Shown here piece by piece: positions 23,274 to 35,584 of a DNA stretch of 64,000 nt. The translations under genes and the position numbers were made by a program. A model generated the notes under the pieces. That model saw nothing but the letters and a program-made list of their open reading frames with translations. It was not told where the DNA came from and ran no database searches. The DNA is taken from NCBI GenBank assembly GCA_020466095.1, contig CM035806.1:7113622-7177621 (forward strand), in the 5' to 3' direction. This DNA comes from Chlorops oryzae. Its lineage: Eukaryota; Arthropoda; Insecta; Diptera; Chloropidae. Positions within the stretch are counted from its first letter, which is position 1. The number at the start of each line of letters is the position of its first letter.

Positions 23274-24142
23274 ATTGGAAAAACTTATCAGATATGCTGC
23301 CACGCCCACTCAAAGTTGCTTTTGAGCACCCTGAAAATCGTATGAAAATTCCAAAAACATTGGTGAATGCTAATTATTTTGAACATTTAAATGTGTTACA
23401 TAAAAATGAAAAAAAAAAAAAAAAAACCGGTCCAGCCTTGCCAAAGAAACAAATGTGAGATGGCAAAAATCTTCTACCGAAAATGCGAAGGCAATTCGGA
23501 CACCCAGCAAAGCGACTTGCTTTCAGATACAAGTTTACGTTGAAGTCTTTTTGATTTGATTGAAAACATCATCCCAAACGATCGATCGATCGATCATATG
23601 TGCCCCATCAAAGTTATTGCCTTTCTCATATAAATTGTGTACTTTTTTTTTTATTATTTTTTTATTATTCAACTCGTTTCTTACGAGGATCGGTTGAGTG
23701 TGGGGCCAAAGCTTTGTTTTGAATTTCCCTCAACACAAACGTTGCATTGTTTGAGGCGTGTTTTGCGCCTAACCTCTTAAAAAGCTTCTTTCAAAATTTT
23801 CATTACCTTTTTTTGCTTTGCTTTGCTTTGCTTTGTTTTGTTTTGTTTGTTTTTTGTAGCTCAAAAGGTAGTTAATTTGAAGAAAGAACGTCAGTCGAAC
23901 GGTGTCTCTCGATCGGTTAAGATCTTTAACGAATTACTCTGAAAGTGCTCATTCGTTTACGGAAACGGTTTCGAGAAATTCGTGCCTCGAGGTTCTCGAT
24001 CCATTGTGTGAACAGGTTTTGGCAAACCGCCGATGAAACTGCGTTCCTATAATCATAATTACACGAGTACAGTAAGTTCATTTCATTGTGTGACAAGTGA
24101 CCGGCCCTCTGTAACGAAACAATGTGACAAATGTTTCATTAA

Positions 24143-24187
<45 letters not shown>

Positions 24188-24842
24188 TTAAATGATAGGT
24201 ACAGTATATTCGCTTTATAAGAAATTGATACCCACGGACGCGACACTTACATGAGTAATTTTAAGTCCCGAATTTACGAATGCGGTAAATAGAACTTTTT
24301 TGAAATACTTTTGTACGGACTTTTTTATTTATCAAAACTTTCTATGGAGATCCGAAAGGCAATCAGATATATACGGACGCGACAAAAACATTAATTTTTC
24401 AGGAAATGCCAATATGAGAAAATTGCCACGTCAATTGCGAAACGATCATCTCTCAAAAACCGCAAAATGCGACCAGTTCCTCCATTTTGTTCTGTCGGTT
24501 GCGAGTTCCCATTTTATTGTGTCCATCCAACGCAGTTTCAGACGCCTCATAGTCTGTAAACAAAAAATTCAAATAAAAAAAAAAATATTTTTTTTTAATT
24601 TAAGAAACCAAATTAAATTTTTTGGCGCTTGGTGTACTTTCTGCTGGATTTGTCCAAATGGGAAAAGTATATTAGCCAAAAGGTAAATAAGTATTTGCAA
24701 TAAAAAAGACAAGAAAGAGTGATATAGTCAGGCGACCCTGACACACATAAATAAATAGATATTATTATTATTATTTTTTCTTTGTAAACCAGGCTCACGA
24801 GCCATTGCCATAAAAGAGCCTGTTCTTTACCCTTGTGAATTG
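23274..24842. other. Noncoding spacer with A-tract and repeat fragments
   Basis: Contains TTTGC pentamers at about 23813-23850, an A run of nearly 40 bases at 24143-24181, and a copy of the ACGGACGCGACA repeat at 24222-24430 (see separate entry). 23280-23350 has the CCACGCCCACT phrase of a dispersed repeat seen also at 31185 and, inverted, near 34420. Confidence 0.5.
24222..24430. repeat. Dispersed repeat with ACGGACGCGACA words, copy 1
   Basis: ACGGACGCGACA at 24234 and again at 24374. The intervening phrases TGAGTAATTTTAAG, AATGCGGTAAAT and ATTTATCAAAA are shared in order with 39331-39525. Class not recognised. Confidence 0.7.
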
Positions 24843-24846
24843 TTAA

Positions 24847-25358
24847 GGGGACCTTCTGGTCTAGAGCACGAAAATTTAGGGTATTTTCATGATTTTTTTT
24901 TTGGTATTAAGCCAAATAAAAAACGATTTTCTAAGTATGCAGGCTTATTATATTCTTTATTGACAAAAAATAAAAAATGTTGTTGTAATTTTTTTTCTTT
25001 TTTGGTATTTTAAAAATGGCGTTGAAGTGGACCCTCTTTGAAAAAGTACCTCCGTGGTGTGAAAGATTTTGGCAGTTCTGGTAATCGAAAAAAAAAAAAC
25101 AATAATATGTTATTAATCAGAATGAATGCGGCTATGGCAGGAACTAGAATAAAAAAAATTTTTTTTAAATTGACAAAATGGCGCAATTTTTTATTTCAAC
25201 CATCAAAAACTCCCCTTTTTTTGACCATTTTTTTGATGAAAAAATATGAAGTTCTTGAAATAAAAATTCGATTCTAGTTCGGGCCATAGCCATTGATGTT
25301 ATGAATCACATATAAAAATTCCAGACAAATCGGTTCGATGGTTTTTTTGTTTAATGTA
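24847..25358. mobile_element. piggyBac-like MITE, copy 2, inverted and truncated
   Basis: Begins after TTAA (24843-24846) with GGGGACCTTCTGGTCTAGA and follows the reverse complement of 13998-14724. Homology stops near 25358 (at the AACCATCGAACCGATTTG equivalent), so the far end is missing. Confidence 0.8.
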
Positions 25359-26270
25359 ATAAAATCGGCCCTTTTGCCACGCCTTCTCTCAATATTTTGA
25401 AAAATTTTTTTTTTTTTTTTAATTTATTATTTGGGCTTTTTGGTCGCTCATTTTTCGCTTATAGTAATTTTTGGCAATTGAAAAAACTTATTTTTCATAA
25501 ATTGCCGAGAAGTGTGGAAAGCCGATACACGACCGGTTTCGAACCTAGCTAGCTTACAGGTTCATCATCAGGTATCTTTAACCACACAGTAAAAACAAAA
25601 GTTTAAATTTAATACCATTTTGGTTTTTTATATATAACAATGCCAAAAAGGAATTAAATTAAAACCTTTTTAGGTTTAAATAAAGAGAGAGAAAAAATTG
25701 AGAATTTTTCGTATGAATAATAAAAAAATTTTATTTGTAGAGCGAAAAGAAATGAGAGATATTGCCTCACAATCTGATGCCGGCGAGTTCAATCCCCGGT
25801 CAGGCGAGCGTAATTTTTTTTTTTTTTTTTTTTTGAGGAATAAATAGGTAATAATTATAAATAAGAATAAAAATTTAAGAGGAATAAAAAGCTTGCAAAA
25901 AATCCTTTTATGAAAAACAAAAAAGAGATTCCAGCAGAAGAACCTCTCATAGGAATTCTTGAAACAGCATGACGGACAGACACACACATTTTTGAAGGTA
26001 GTCGAGATACTTCAACTTTATCGCTGGCATCTCCTTCCCGAGTACATCAATTTATCTCCTTTTTCCAAGTTCAAAATTTACTTTACCTTTTTCCAAAGCC
26101 CCAATATTTTTCCACAATTTCTTTCGCCTGCGACAGGATTCGAACTCGGACCTTTCAGAATGCTAAGCAAAAATGCTTCCACTTAATTTTATACCGATTG
26201 GTTTTAATTTTAAACCTATAGTTTTTACTGTGCAACACCTTAGCCACTCTGACCACCTCAGCGAACATGA
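25359..26270. other. Spacer with tRNA-like fragments
   Basis: A B-box-like GAGTTCAATCCCCGGTC at about 25788-25806 followed by GTAAT and a T run looks like the 3' half of a tRNA-derived SINE. On the minus strand, a B-box GAGTTCGAATCC (about 26132-26145) and an A-box-like TGGTCAGAGTGGCTAAGG (about 26234-26255) could be a tRNA-derived sequence split by about 80 inserted bases. No functional tRNA gene. Confidence 0.4.
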
Positions 26271-26289
26271 ATGGCATTAAATAAAAGAG

Positions 26290-26600
26290 CATTTTTGGTG
26301 ATTTTTTTAATAGACCCTTGTGCTGGTGGTACCCCAAAAAATGGACCAAGCCTATGTTCGAACTTGTTCTTACTCCATGTCTCAGTCAATGTATGTTTAT
26401 ACCAAGTTTCGCCAAGATATCTGAATTTCTTCGATAAGAAGGCTGTATACAGACAGACAGACAGACGGACGGACGGTCAGATGGACATGGCTAAATCGAA
26501 TGTCCTGGTGACTCTGATCTATTTCGAATGGTTCTGGGCATATAGTAATATAGGGGACACTTACAACCATACAATACTACAAGCGACACTCTCTAAATTT
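26290..26600 (+). repeat. Dispersed CAGA-containing repeat, uninterrupted copy
   Basis: Contains GCCAAGATATCTGAATTTC, CTGTATACAGACAGACAG, GGACATGGCTAAATCGAAT and GGTTCTGGG in order. The same order is found at 31310-31440 plus 32258-32345, where a hAT-type element splits it. The pattern resembles the INE-1/Helentron-type repeats of flies, but I cannot confirm the class. Confidence 0.6.
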
Positions 26601-28827
26601 TTTGAATTTGCTTGTAGGTATGATAAGAATATGCGGGTGCGATAGAGACAGAGAACAGTTTACATGAGTGCGACTGAAAAAGATAGAGTTTTGTCAGCGA
26701 CTGCTGTGGTGAACAGTTCAACAGCCCTGCAGGAAGTATGAGTACTTAAGCTCTAGCGTTTTACTAGTTCTAATTCCACCAGCACTGGTTCTTCTTTATA
26801 CCCCTGGTTATGTATTACTCTGTACAAAATTAACATTGCGTGTGGGCTAAAAATCACTAATTGTACACTTGAACTAACGCTTTTTTTTAGTGATTTGGTA
26901 ACCAATTGGGTAAATTGGGTATAGTAAAACACTAGTTCCTTTGAAAGATTATTGACCATATTTTGTGGTTTTTTGGTTATTTTTGTTCTAAAATTTTTTG
27001 AGCCTCCAATACGCAATATTTAAAAGGCACCGAATTATTTTTCGTGTTTGTTTTATTTACAAAAATATTTGTAATATATAAAGATAGATTTTATTTTTGA
27101 TTTCGGAGCACCAACGCTCTTTGCAACAACTATATAATGGCAACTCTTATTACTGACACGAAAAACCATTTTTCCATGCAATACTAGTCGGAGCTTTATA
27201 CGAAGCTCTACCCCCCCTTTGCACTAGTTCTTTAGTTTTGGTGAAAGTACTAGTTGCATCCGGGCAATATACCTCACGCTTCCTAGAGGGTAATAAGCAT
27301 TGAGCTCTGCTGTGTTGAAAGTCAGATTGTAATGTCGATGTGTGAGTTCATATGTACACAAATCGTGGTGAAAGTCAGTTTATTTTATGTGAATGTGTTA
27401 ACTGTGGGCAAAGTCAGATTGTGAATGGGCAAAGTCGGTTTATACAAGCTCCCCTCACCCGTCTTAGTGATTTTGGGAAGTGTAGCTTGTAGTATTGTAT
27501 GGTTCTGGGCATATAGTAATATAGGGGACACTTACAACAACAACCGAATTCCGTGGTGAACTAGTGATGCTATAATTTTTGGAGTATTCACTCAATTTTG
27601 TAACTAAACATACTTGCGTTGAAATTTTTTTATGTTTTCGTTTTAATGTAAAACTTTTTAAGTTTTTTTTATGATAATTTATGCAATTCTGTACCCTTTT
27701 CATTCAGAAGAGATCCAAAAATATATAGTTTATGCATTCTATTTATCATGATATGTAATAAGTACTTGAGCCACTAATTATGTATCGAGGAATTTTAGTT
27801 ATGATATCACTGAATATTTCATATCAACCACAGAAGTGGTGGAATTCAAACTTTTTGAGAATCGGTCATATTCGACGCATGAGTACTCTGCTTTATCGTT
27901 CCTCAATAATATGAGCAAAATTTTATCTAATTATTTTTGATTGTATAAAAATAACATATTTTGCTGTAAAAGAAAAATGAGTTCTTATGAAAAACCATTG
28001 ATTAACACTTATATATAACTGATTTTTAACAGATATTTTAGTTCATGTTACAAGATTATAAAATATTTGTTAGACCGGAACCGGAATTTTCAGGGGGCGT
28101 GCTACGTTTTTGATTTTTCCATAAGAATGCATGCAGAGGGGGCCTACTTCAATTCAACACACACGTTTTTTGTGTGCCAAGTGCCATCTATAGTACTACT
28201 TATATGGTTCTGGGTGTTACACGCAATTTCACCATGACACAGCATGCATAATCGGGCATAATCATATATTTTTAAGCACTCATAGATCTTTATAGCAGTG
28301 ATAAGATTTTTGAAAGGAAATTATGTCTTATGATATTAAGCGGTTTTATTTTCCCGCCAAATTATTTTAATAATAAACATTGCCGCTTTGCGGTTGATAA
28401 TCGGCGCTATGATTTGCAAAAAAAAAAAAAGAACTTTAAGAGACACCGTCTTGCGCTCTCCGCCCATAAAGCGCAATCAGTTCGTCTTTTATGGCGTCTC
28501 CCATATCGCCTTTGCAATTCAAATAAAAACGATATATAGTTAACTTTGTGCCTATCTTAATTGAAAATTTATACTTATTAAAAAAATTGAAGATGTCTGG
28601 CGCAAATCAGAACAGAATTATTACAGCGACACTTGCAATGAGTATATATTACATATTCGTACAGTGAAGCCGCTCCATTTGGCCCCACATGATTGTATAT
28701 GTGTAACTCAATCTTAACTTTTTCCTAGCCACAAATGGACCCCTCTCGTTTTTGTGGCCACCATCATTTTTCAAACATAATTGCGGTGAATGCGAGCTCC
28801 CCAGCGCCCATCGGGGGTTTTACTTTA

Positions 28828-28863
<36 letters not shown>

Positions 28864-29756
28864 TTCGGGCCAACAATCATACATAAATAAATAAAAATAT
28901 TAAACTAATAGAGCGTAGCTGAGAAAGACTGGAAAATCAAATACGATTCTTTTTTATTACACAAAAAAAAATTTTTTTTTTTTAATTTAAAATCTTAACG
29001 ACAAGAAAAAGTTATTCAACTTTTGAATCTTCGACACTTCGTTGAGGCCTCCTCAAATACATAATTGTTTGAATTATTAATTCTATTAAATTAAGCATAT
29101 GATAGCAGTCATTGTTACGCGCATATAAATGAAGATGATTTTAGCCACGAAAAAAAAATGGGTCTTCTTGCACTCATAAAGGGGCTTAATCTTTCTGTTG
29201 TTTCAAATGTGGGGCACGGTATGGTGTGGTTTATGGATTTTCGTCTGTCGTTTGTCGTTCCGGAGCTAACTGCTCACATATCAAAAAAATATAAAATAAA
29301 ATTAGATGAGATCACACTTTCGAGGGTAAAAGTTCTCGCAACCTTTTCATAAAATTCAAATCCGTTTGGGCGCTATGCACCAGAAATGTTCAAGAGTGAT
29401 GAAGAAGTTGTAAATTTTTTTGCAATTTTTTCCTACTAGATGGAGTTTTTTCGGATCGGTTAGTTGTACAGCTATTTTTTTCATGTCTTTAGGTAACACT
29501 TTGTAATAGAAAAGAAAATGAAATATTCAAGGGTTTACGAGATATAGCCATAAGTAAGTGCGCAACTTAATTCTCGTCCAAAATGTTCGAGATCGATTTA
29601 AAGTTGACCTGTGGCCAATCTGACCAAACCAAATATAGGGAGTTGCTACATTTACCAAGGAATTTCAGAAAATGCACTCAAGTTTTGGTTACACTCGATT
29701 ACCTCGAAAATGGGTTAATGTAATAGATTCACTCAGAAGTAAATACGCCTTTATTT
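26601..29756. other. 3.1-kb noncoding region
   Basis: No gene recognised. The 43-base stretch starting ATGGTTCTGGGCATATAG at 26528 recurs at 27498. A runs at 28417-28428 and about 28829-28860 could be SINE tails but lack a recognisable head. The repeat shared with 20020-20140 is at about 29440-29560. Confidence 0.5.
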
Positions 29757-29844
29757 CTATTGCGCTCTCTCTCGCTCTCGCTCTCTCGCTCTCTCTCTCG
29801 CTCTCTCTCTCGCTCTCTCTCTCTCTCACTCTCTCTCTTCTCGC

Positions 29845-29898
<54 letters not shown>

Positions 29899-30300
29899 GC
29901 TCTCTCTCTCGCTCTCTCTCTCTCGCTCTCCTCTCTCTCTCTCTCCTCTCTCTCTCTTTCTCGCTCTCTCTCTCTCTCCTCTCTCTCTCGCTCTCTCTCT
30001 TTCTCGCTCTCTCTCTTTCTCGCTCTCTCTCTCTCTCGCTCTTCTCTCTCTCTCGCTCTCTCTCTTTCTCGCTCTCTCTCTTTCTCGCTCTCTCTCTTCT
30101 CTCTCCTCTCTCTCTTCTCGCTCTCTCTCTTCTCGCTCTCTCTCTTCTCTCTCTGCTCTCTCTTTCTCGCTCTCTCTCTTTCTCGCTCTCTCTCGCTCTC
30201 TCTCTCGCACTCTCTCTCTCGCTCTCGCTCTCTTTCGCTCTCTTCTCTCTCTCTCTTCTCTCTCTACCTCTTCCTCTCCCTCTCCTTCTCCCTCCTCTCA
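29757..30300. repeat. Long CT-rich pyrimidine tract, about 540 bp
   Basis: The + strand is almost purely pyrimidine: TCTCTC broken by CGCTCTC, TTCTC and TTTCTC units. All long Ser/Leu or Arg/Glu open frames here are composition artefacts. Like the GA tract at 3831, it can form triplex structures. Confidence 0.96.
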
Positions 30301-30650
30301 ATACAAAAGGTGTCTCCGGCGATTGTCGCCTAGTATGAACTGGCCAAAGGCGACTCAAGAAAATGAAGAACGATCAATAAATACCACCAAAACTGCTTAA
30401 AACCAAATTTTTCACTTAAAATCCATTTTTTCCTTAACCAACAAAAAGCAGAACTTTTAATATTATATTAAATAATTTGAAAACAAACAAAAAAAATTAC
30501 ATAAACTCAAAAGAATTTGTTTCCACTTGAAAAAAGATTAAAACAAAAAATAAAAGCCAAAACGTGAGATTTAAGATTTATTTTTATTTTAAAAAATATT
30601 AAACACGTCATGCCTCGAATAGTCACAGGTACGTCTCATTAGTTAAACAA
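30301..30650. other. Unassigned AT-rich spacer
   Basis: Nothing recognisable; A-rich. Confidence 0.4.
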
Positions 30651-30654
30651 GTAA

Positions 30655-30785
30655 GGGTGTTATAGTCAGGCGAGCCTGCCCAGCAGAATATTAGCGTAGC
30701 GTATGGCATGCATACTGGCCTCATAATCCGAAGATCGCTGGTCCGATCCCTGGCCGAGGCAAAAAAAAAAAAATTTTTTTTAAAG
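30655..30785 (+). mobile_element. tRNA-derived SINE with A-tail
   Basis: An A-box-like TAGCGTAGCGTATGG at about 30691 and a B-box GGTCCGATCCC at about 30740-30750 are followed by CCGAGGC and an A run, as expected for a tRNA-derived SINE. The upstream phrase TATAGTCAGGCGA.CCTG also occurs at about 24725. The cloverleaf is incomplete, so it is not a tRNA gene. Confidence 0.55.
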
Positions 30786-31309
30786 CAGAAAGAAAACTTT
30801 GAAATACACGACAAAAACACGATGAGAGATCCTCGATTCTAAAACAAATTTCTAAAAGTAGACACATTGAGAGACTAGCGGATGACTTTGTCCGGCGTGA
30901 TGCGCAATGCCATTTGTGTAGAGATATCACCGCGCAACTCCTTTACAAAGGGAGTCGGAACGGCTCCTTTTTCATGCAGATATCATCGCGGAGGTCCGCC
31001 CGACATTTTCTACTCGGTGACAATACAATACCCGACACAGACACACACATTTTTAAATAATTTTTAAAGCACGCCCCAAAAAACGGGACCATTAAGAACG
31101 AATATTCTATATAGGTTTTTTAAGGCCATAAGGGGCACCATATACCGACTTTTGTTCAATTTCTTTATGAAAACCACCCCTTTGCCACGCCCACTTTTCA
31201 AAATTTTTGGAATTCTAATCGAAGGCTTAAATATGTATACGCTGAAATTCTAAATTACATTGAAATATTTCGAAAAAGTCTGATTTTGGGGAGAGTTTTG
31301 GGATTTTCA
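30786..31309. other. Unassigned spacer with dispersed-repeat pieces
   Basis: CCACGCCCACTTTTCAAA at about 31185 belongs to the dispersed repeat also seen near 23310 and 34430. No gene. Confidence 0.4.
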
Positions 31310-32400
31310 TAACAGACCCTAGCACTGGATGTGACCCTAAAAATTAGTCCGATCGCTGGTCCATTCTCGAATTTGTTCTTTCTCATGTCCCAAATTTTGT
31401 CAAGATATCTCAACTCCTTCGATATGAAAACTGTATACAGACAGGCGCAGTAGCGTAGTGAGGGGCAGTCGCCCCGGCCGCCAAATCATATTTAAATTTT
31501 TATGAAGGTATTTTCATTGAGGCCGATTGGAGGGGGCGGCATTTCCAGCATGTACACTAGGGTGATGACTTTTTTTGAAACTCTTTTCCTATATCATAGT
31601 ACGATGAATTTTTATTAAAGACTTCATAAAATACTAATTTTAAGGTTATTTGGTAAAAAAAAAATGTCACGCGTCAAGTCATTTGAAAAATTTAATTTTT
31701 GATTTTTTTCCAAATTTTTGATGTTACTGTAAGCAGAGTCGCTCCTAGAGGGGTCAAATGTAAGACCAACTACCATTATTTTTTTATTCCCAACAATTTA
31801 TCCAAACATACCTTCCCCCTATCTCCATTTCTTAAGGGGGCTCCCATACAAAAGTAATTTTTTTTATGAATTTTCCCCCCACTGTCATAACTAGCCCCAG
31901 AGTGCCCCTAGAGGAGTCAAATGTTTGACCGACCCCCATTAACTTTGTCTTCCTAACATTTTTTCCCAACATACTGACCCCCTATCTCCCCTCCTTAGGG
32001 GGTCACCCATACAAAATTACCTTAATTTTATCACAAATTTCATACAAAATGGCTGTCACCACAGTCAAACGTGACGTGGTGCGTGACATTTTTTTTTATC
32101 AAATAACCTTAAAATTAGTGTTTTATGGCATCTTTAATAAAAGTTCATCGTACTATAATACAGGAAATTTTTTTGGAGAAAAAAAAAACACTAAAAGTCA
32201 TCACCCTAATGTACACCCATTGTGCCTAGAGCGGCGAAATGTCTCGCTACGCCACTGGACAGACAGACAGACGGATGAACATAGCTAAATCGAATCTCCT
32301 TGTGACGCTGATATTTCGTAGGGTCCTGGGTGTAACACACAGCCACACAAACGCAATATACCATCGACACAGAGTGTGTCCGGGTATAAAAAGTTTTGTT
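31310..32400 (+). repeat. Dispersed CAGA-containing repeat, copy split by a hAT element
   Basis: The left half (31310-31447) ends CTGTATACAGACAG; the right half (32258-32400) resumes with GACAGACAGACGG and ends near GGGTATAAAAA. The order matches the unsplit copy at 26290-26600. Confidence 0.65.
31448..32257. mobile_element. hAT-type element containing a long foldback
   Basis: Ends CAGTAGCGTAGTGAGG and CTCGCTACGCCACTG. Flanking 8-mers are GACAGGCG and GACAGACA (6 of 8 match, in CAGA-rich sequence). Inside, about 31555-31680 and 32080-32215 are inverse complements (AGGGTGATGACTTTT, CATCGTACTAT, AACCTTAAAATTAGT), giving a long stem around an internal region with two CCCCTATCTCC-type repeats. 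No coding capacity. Confidence 0.7.
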
Positions 32401-32531
32401 ATGACAACAAAAAACCGCCTCAGGAATTTAAATTCGAGTTTCGTGTCGTTCTCGAGATTAATACTTTTCCGGCACACCATAATGTCGTAGCTCGTTCAAA
32501 AAAATATCAATCGAAAATTGCTTTGAATAAT

Positions 32532-32564
<33 letters not shown>

Positions 32565-33451
32565 GCGCGCTCTTTCTTTGGCGTTATTTATTTTTCAATT
32601 GGATCTCTTTCGGTGCCACTACCACCATGTTAGGCGGATCGAATCGAAAATGTATGAAAATCAGCAGAAGGAGTTGAGCATGGAACCTTTAATTTGAATA
32701 TTTTTCGAGTTCGAAATAGCAGCTCCGCGACCTTTGAACTATGCACTTTACGCTGCGCTTAATTGAAAATTGACTGCTTTGAAGCAAAGAAAAGCCTCTG
32801 CTGCAGGAAGATTATATTCGACGGCCATATGAAAATTGTGCGCTTCAGTGGGTTAGTGGGTTGTCGTTGCATTGTTGCGGGGTTTTGCTCTTTTCGAAGT
32901 TATGCGCGGCGGCGCCTCCATACGCTACGTTACTGTATGTTAACAATGAAAAACCAGTTTCTATCAGTTTTTAACCGCTTCACGTCTGAAATGCTTTATG
33001 GATCTTAAGCCAAAGCCAAAGTCGAAACCGAAATCGAAATCGAAAATTCAAACTAAAAGAAACCGAAAGCCATATGACTAGGTTTGGTTAATCTTAGTTC
33101 ATTGGCCGATGATGGCGATGCGAAGAGAATTTTCCTGAAAACAATTTTAACCTTCACATGGTGCAATTACGAAGCCAATCTGCTCGATGAATAACCTCAG
33201 ACAATGACCTGAATTCCTGCGTTAGTCACACAGTTTGCTCTAAGTGCAAGGCAGTTTCTATTGATCGTATTCTTTTAACAAACCTCAATTATGTATATTT
33301 ATTCTTTGGTTTTAACCCTTTATCGCTTACGAACCCATATATGGTTTCTACCAAAAAAAAAAAAATAAACTGTATGAAGGCGAAGTTTCGGCGCTATAGG
33401 TCAATAGGATGTGTAATTTTAAACAGTTTTGCATAAAAAGTTCGTTTCTCC
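32401..33451. other. Unassigned noncoding sequence
   Basis: Short CT microsatellite at about 32530-32570. AAGCC/AAGTCGAAACCGAAATCG short repeats at 33008-33048. No gene-like frame. Confidence 0.5.
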
Positions 33452-33683
33452 CATGATACAAGAAAACAAGATAGCGCCACTTGAGAGAGGAAACGTCACA
33501 AACTCAAAATCGCGATTCGTTGTTGTTGTTTCCCATGTTAAACCGGCTTTTTACTTTTTTGAATAGCATGGGAAACAACAACAATTTCTCGCTCAGTGAC
33601 GTCACAAACTCAATTTTCGGCTTTCAAAGAGAGCCTCAAAATAGCGGTACTGAAGTGGCGCTATCTTGTTTTCTTGTATCATG
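33452..33683. mobile_element. 232-bp hAT-type MITE, copy 2 (inverted)
   Basis: Reverse-oriented copy of 9573-9804 with the same length and ends. Flanks read GTTTCTCC on the left and GGTTTCTCC on the right, close to an 8-bp duplication. Confidence 0.88.
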
Positions 33684-35211
33684 GGTTTCTCCCAAAAAAT
33701 AAGCTCATTCAGAGCTCCGCACAGTGTGACGAGTGCGGCCAAAAATGGTGAAATATAAATTTGAAGATTTTCAAAAAAAAAAACTTCGCTGTAACTTAGA
33801 AAATACATTCAATAAGAATATCACAAATTTTCTTCTCCATAGCTTTAATTTTGAAGCTACAAGACGCCATTAAAGTTCCTCTATGGAAGAAAATTTAGCT
33901 GTTTCATACAATATTTTGATATGCGGAAGTTCTAATACGAGTACAAGAACTATTTAAGAACAAATACCTATGTATAGTATATCAAATAAAAGAATATAGA
34001 CTATTTCCTATAAGAATAATGGATGTTTGAAAGTTTTTATAAGCACATTCACTTTAACCGTTATTTAAAAAAAAAAAAAAACTAACTCAGGTATGGGAAA
34101 ATTCAAGAATTCAGCCAAATTTGATTTACATTTAAAAATTTTTACGAAATAAAGGTTTCTCCATTTTTTTTTTTTTTTAATATTTTATTCTTTGAAGTAT
34201 TTACTTAAAACTAAAATCTAAAATTTGTATATTTTCTTGCCGATTTGTCTGTGATGGGCATTAAAACTGGCCGATAGAAATATATTTTCTTGATACTAAA
34301 AGCTAAGAGTTAAATAGGTACACATTTAAATTTTACAAATAAATAATATTCAAATATATTTTTGAAATTTTCATACGATTTTCAGGGGGTTCAAAAGTGC
34401 TCTATTTACCAACTTTAAGTGGGCGTAGAAAAAAAGTAGGCGTAGCAGCATCATCAAATTAAAGTTTTCCAACTCAAGGGAACAATATTAATCTCTGTTC
34501 CGATTTTCAAGTCGGTAGGCCACAATTTGCGAAATTTGGGTCCCCCCCCCTTTATATAATTGTGGTCCGATTTTCATAATTTTTTTCAAAATTTCTTAAC
34601 TGTATGGAAAAAAGTGTCCATGCCAAGTTTCATTTCTCTGCGACAACTCCTTCCATTTTTGGCCAAGAAATGTATGGGAAGGTCCCACTGTGCGTCGCGT
34701 CTTATGGGCAGGGATGCCCACCACTACATTGAAAGCTTGCGATAGTGTGTGTGCGCATTGCACTGAAGAACGTTTTTCGCCTTTTTCAGTTCTCTCTTTT
34801 TGCTTCATCCGACATAGATCTTGCTCACTCGCTGCCTGATGTCAGACTCATATATAACTATATATGTCACTCAGGAGCCGTTTCTATTTTGGCTCTTTTC
34901 AACACGGTCTTGGGTACCCACCACGGTCTTGGGTACCCACCAAAATGAGCATTTTTCACTTAGGTACTCACCAAAAGTATTTCTCTCTCGCTCTTTTTTT
35001 GCCTGCCGAGTAACATCTCTTTCTAACTGGCGCGAAATGTCCCGCCCAAAATCTATGAGAGTGACATATATAGTAATATATGGTCAGACTAAACAGGTTT
35101 CGATTTCTCAGCTTGCTTGTTGCCTTTTGTGTATGTACACAAGCATTTGCTCTCAATGCTCCGAAGCTTGCTCCGCGGGCATCCCTGCTTATGGGCAACA
35201 ATTTAGGCACC
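33684..35211. other. Noncoding region upstream of the SLC6 gene
   Basis: AT-rich. A T run at 34168-34179 and an A run at 34068-34081. An 18-bp direct repeat, GGTCTTGGGTACCCACCA, occurs twice at about 34907-34941. GTGGGCGTAG near 34420 belongs to a dispersed repeat. No exon recognised, although a 5' untranslated exon of the SLC6 gene could lie here. Confidence 0.45.
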
Positions 35212-35368
35212 AAATTGGCCCGTTATGTTATGCCGCGTATAATGGGAAAACAAAGAAAAAAAAGAAACTGAAAAACGACAGAAACATGCACGACCTCAGC
35301 TGGGAGTCGAAACCAGGGCCTCTCGCTTCGTAAATTCTCATCTCAGCCAACTGAGGCACACACGCCAA
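35212..35368 (-). mobile_element. tRNA-derived SINE, copy 2
   Basis: On the minus strand, an A-box-like CAGTTGGCTGAGA (35341-35354) and a B-box GGTTTCGACTCCC (35302-35314) are followed by the same body as 10724-10880 (TGTCGTTTTTCAGTTTC, TTTTCCCATTAT, CGGGCC). Confidence 0.7.
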
Positions 35369-35584
35369 ATATATAGGTTAAATTATCATGAAAACATTTT
35401 AGCTATAAGTTTATAAAGATATGTACCTATCATATCTTGGATTTACCCTTTAGAACTTAAAAAAAAAAAAAAAAAAAACTTATAAAAAAAATATGTTGCT
35501 ATAAAGGGTTAACTTTGATTTAATTATTTGCAGATAATGACCATTGGATTTAGTCAGTCGTAAGGTTTTTAATTGCTTTTCACA

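Noticed and set aside
29158..29352. 64-codon open frame with normal composition
   Set aside because: Isolated, short, no recognisable motif and no splice sites linking it to other coding sequence.
29672..30400. Long Ser/Leu-rich (+) and Arg/Glu-rich (-) open frames up to 242 codons
   Set aside because: They are produced by the CT/GA microsatellite, which has no stop codons in several frames; the flanking sequence is not coding.
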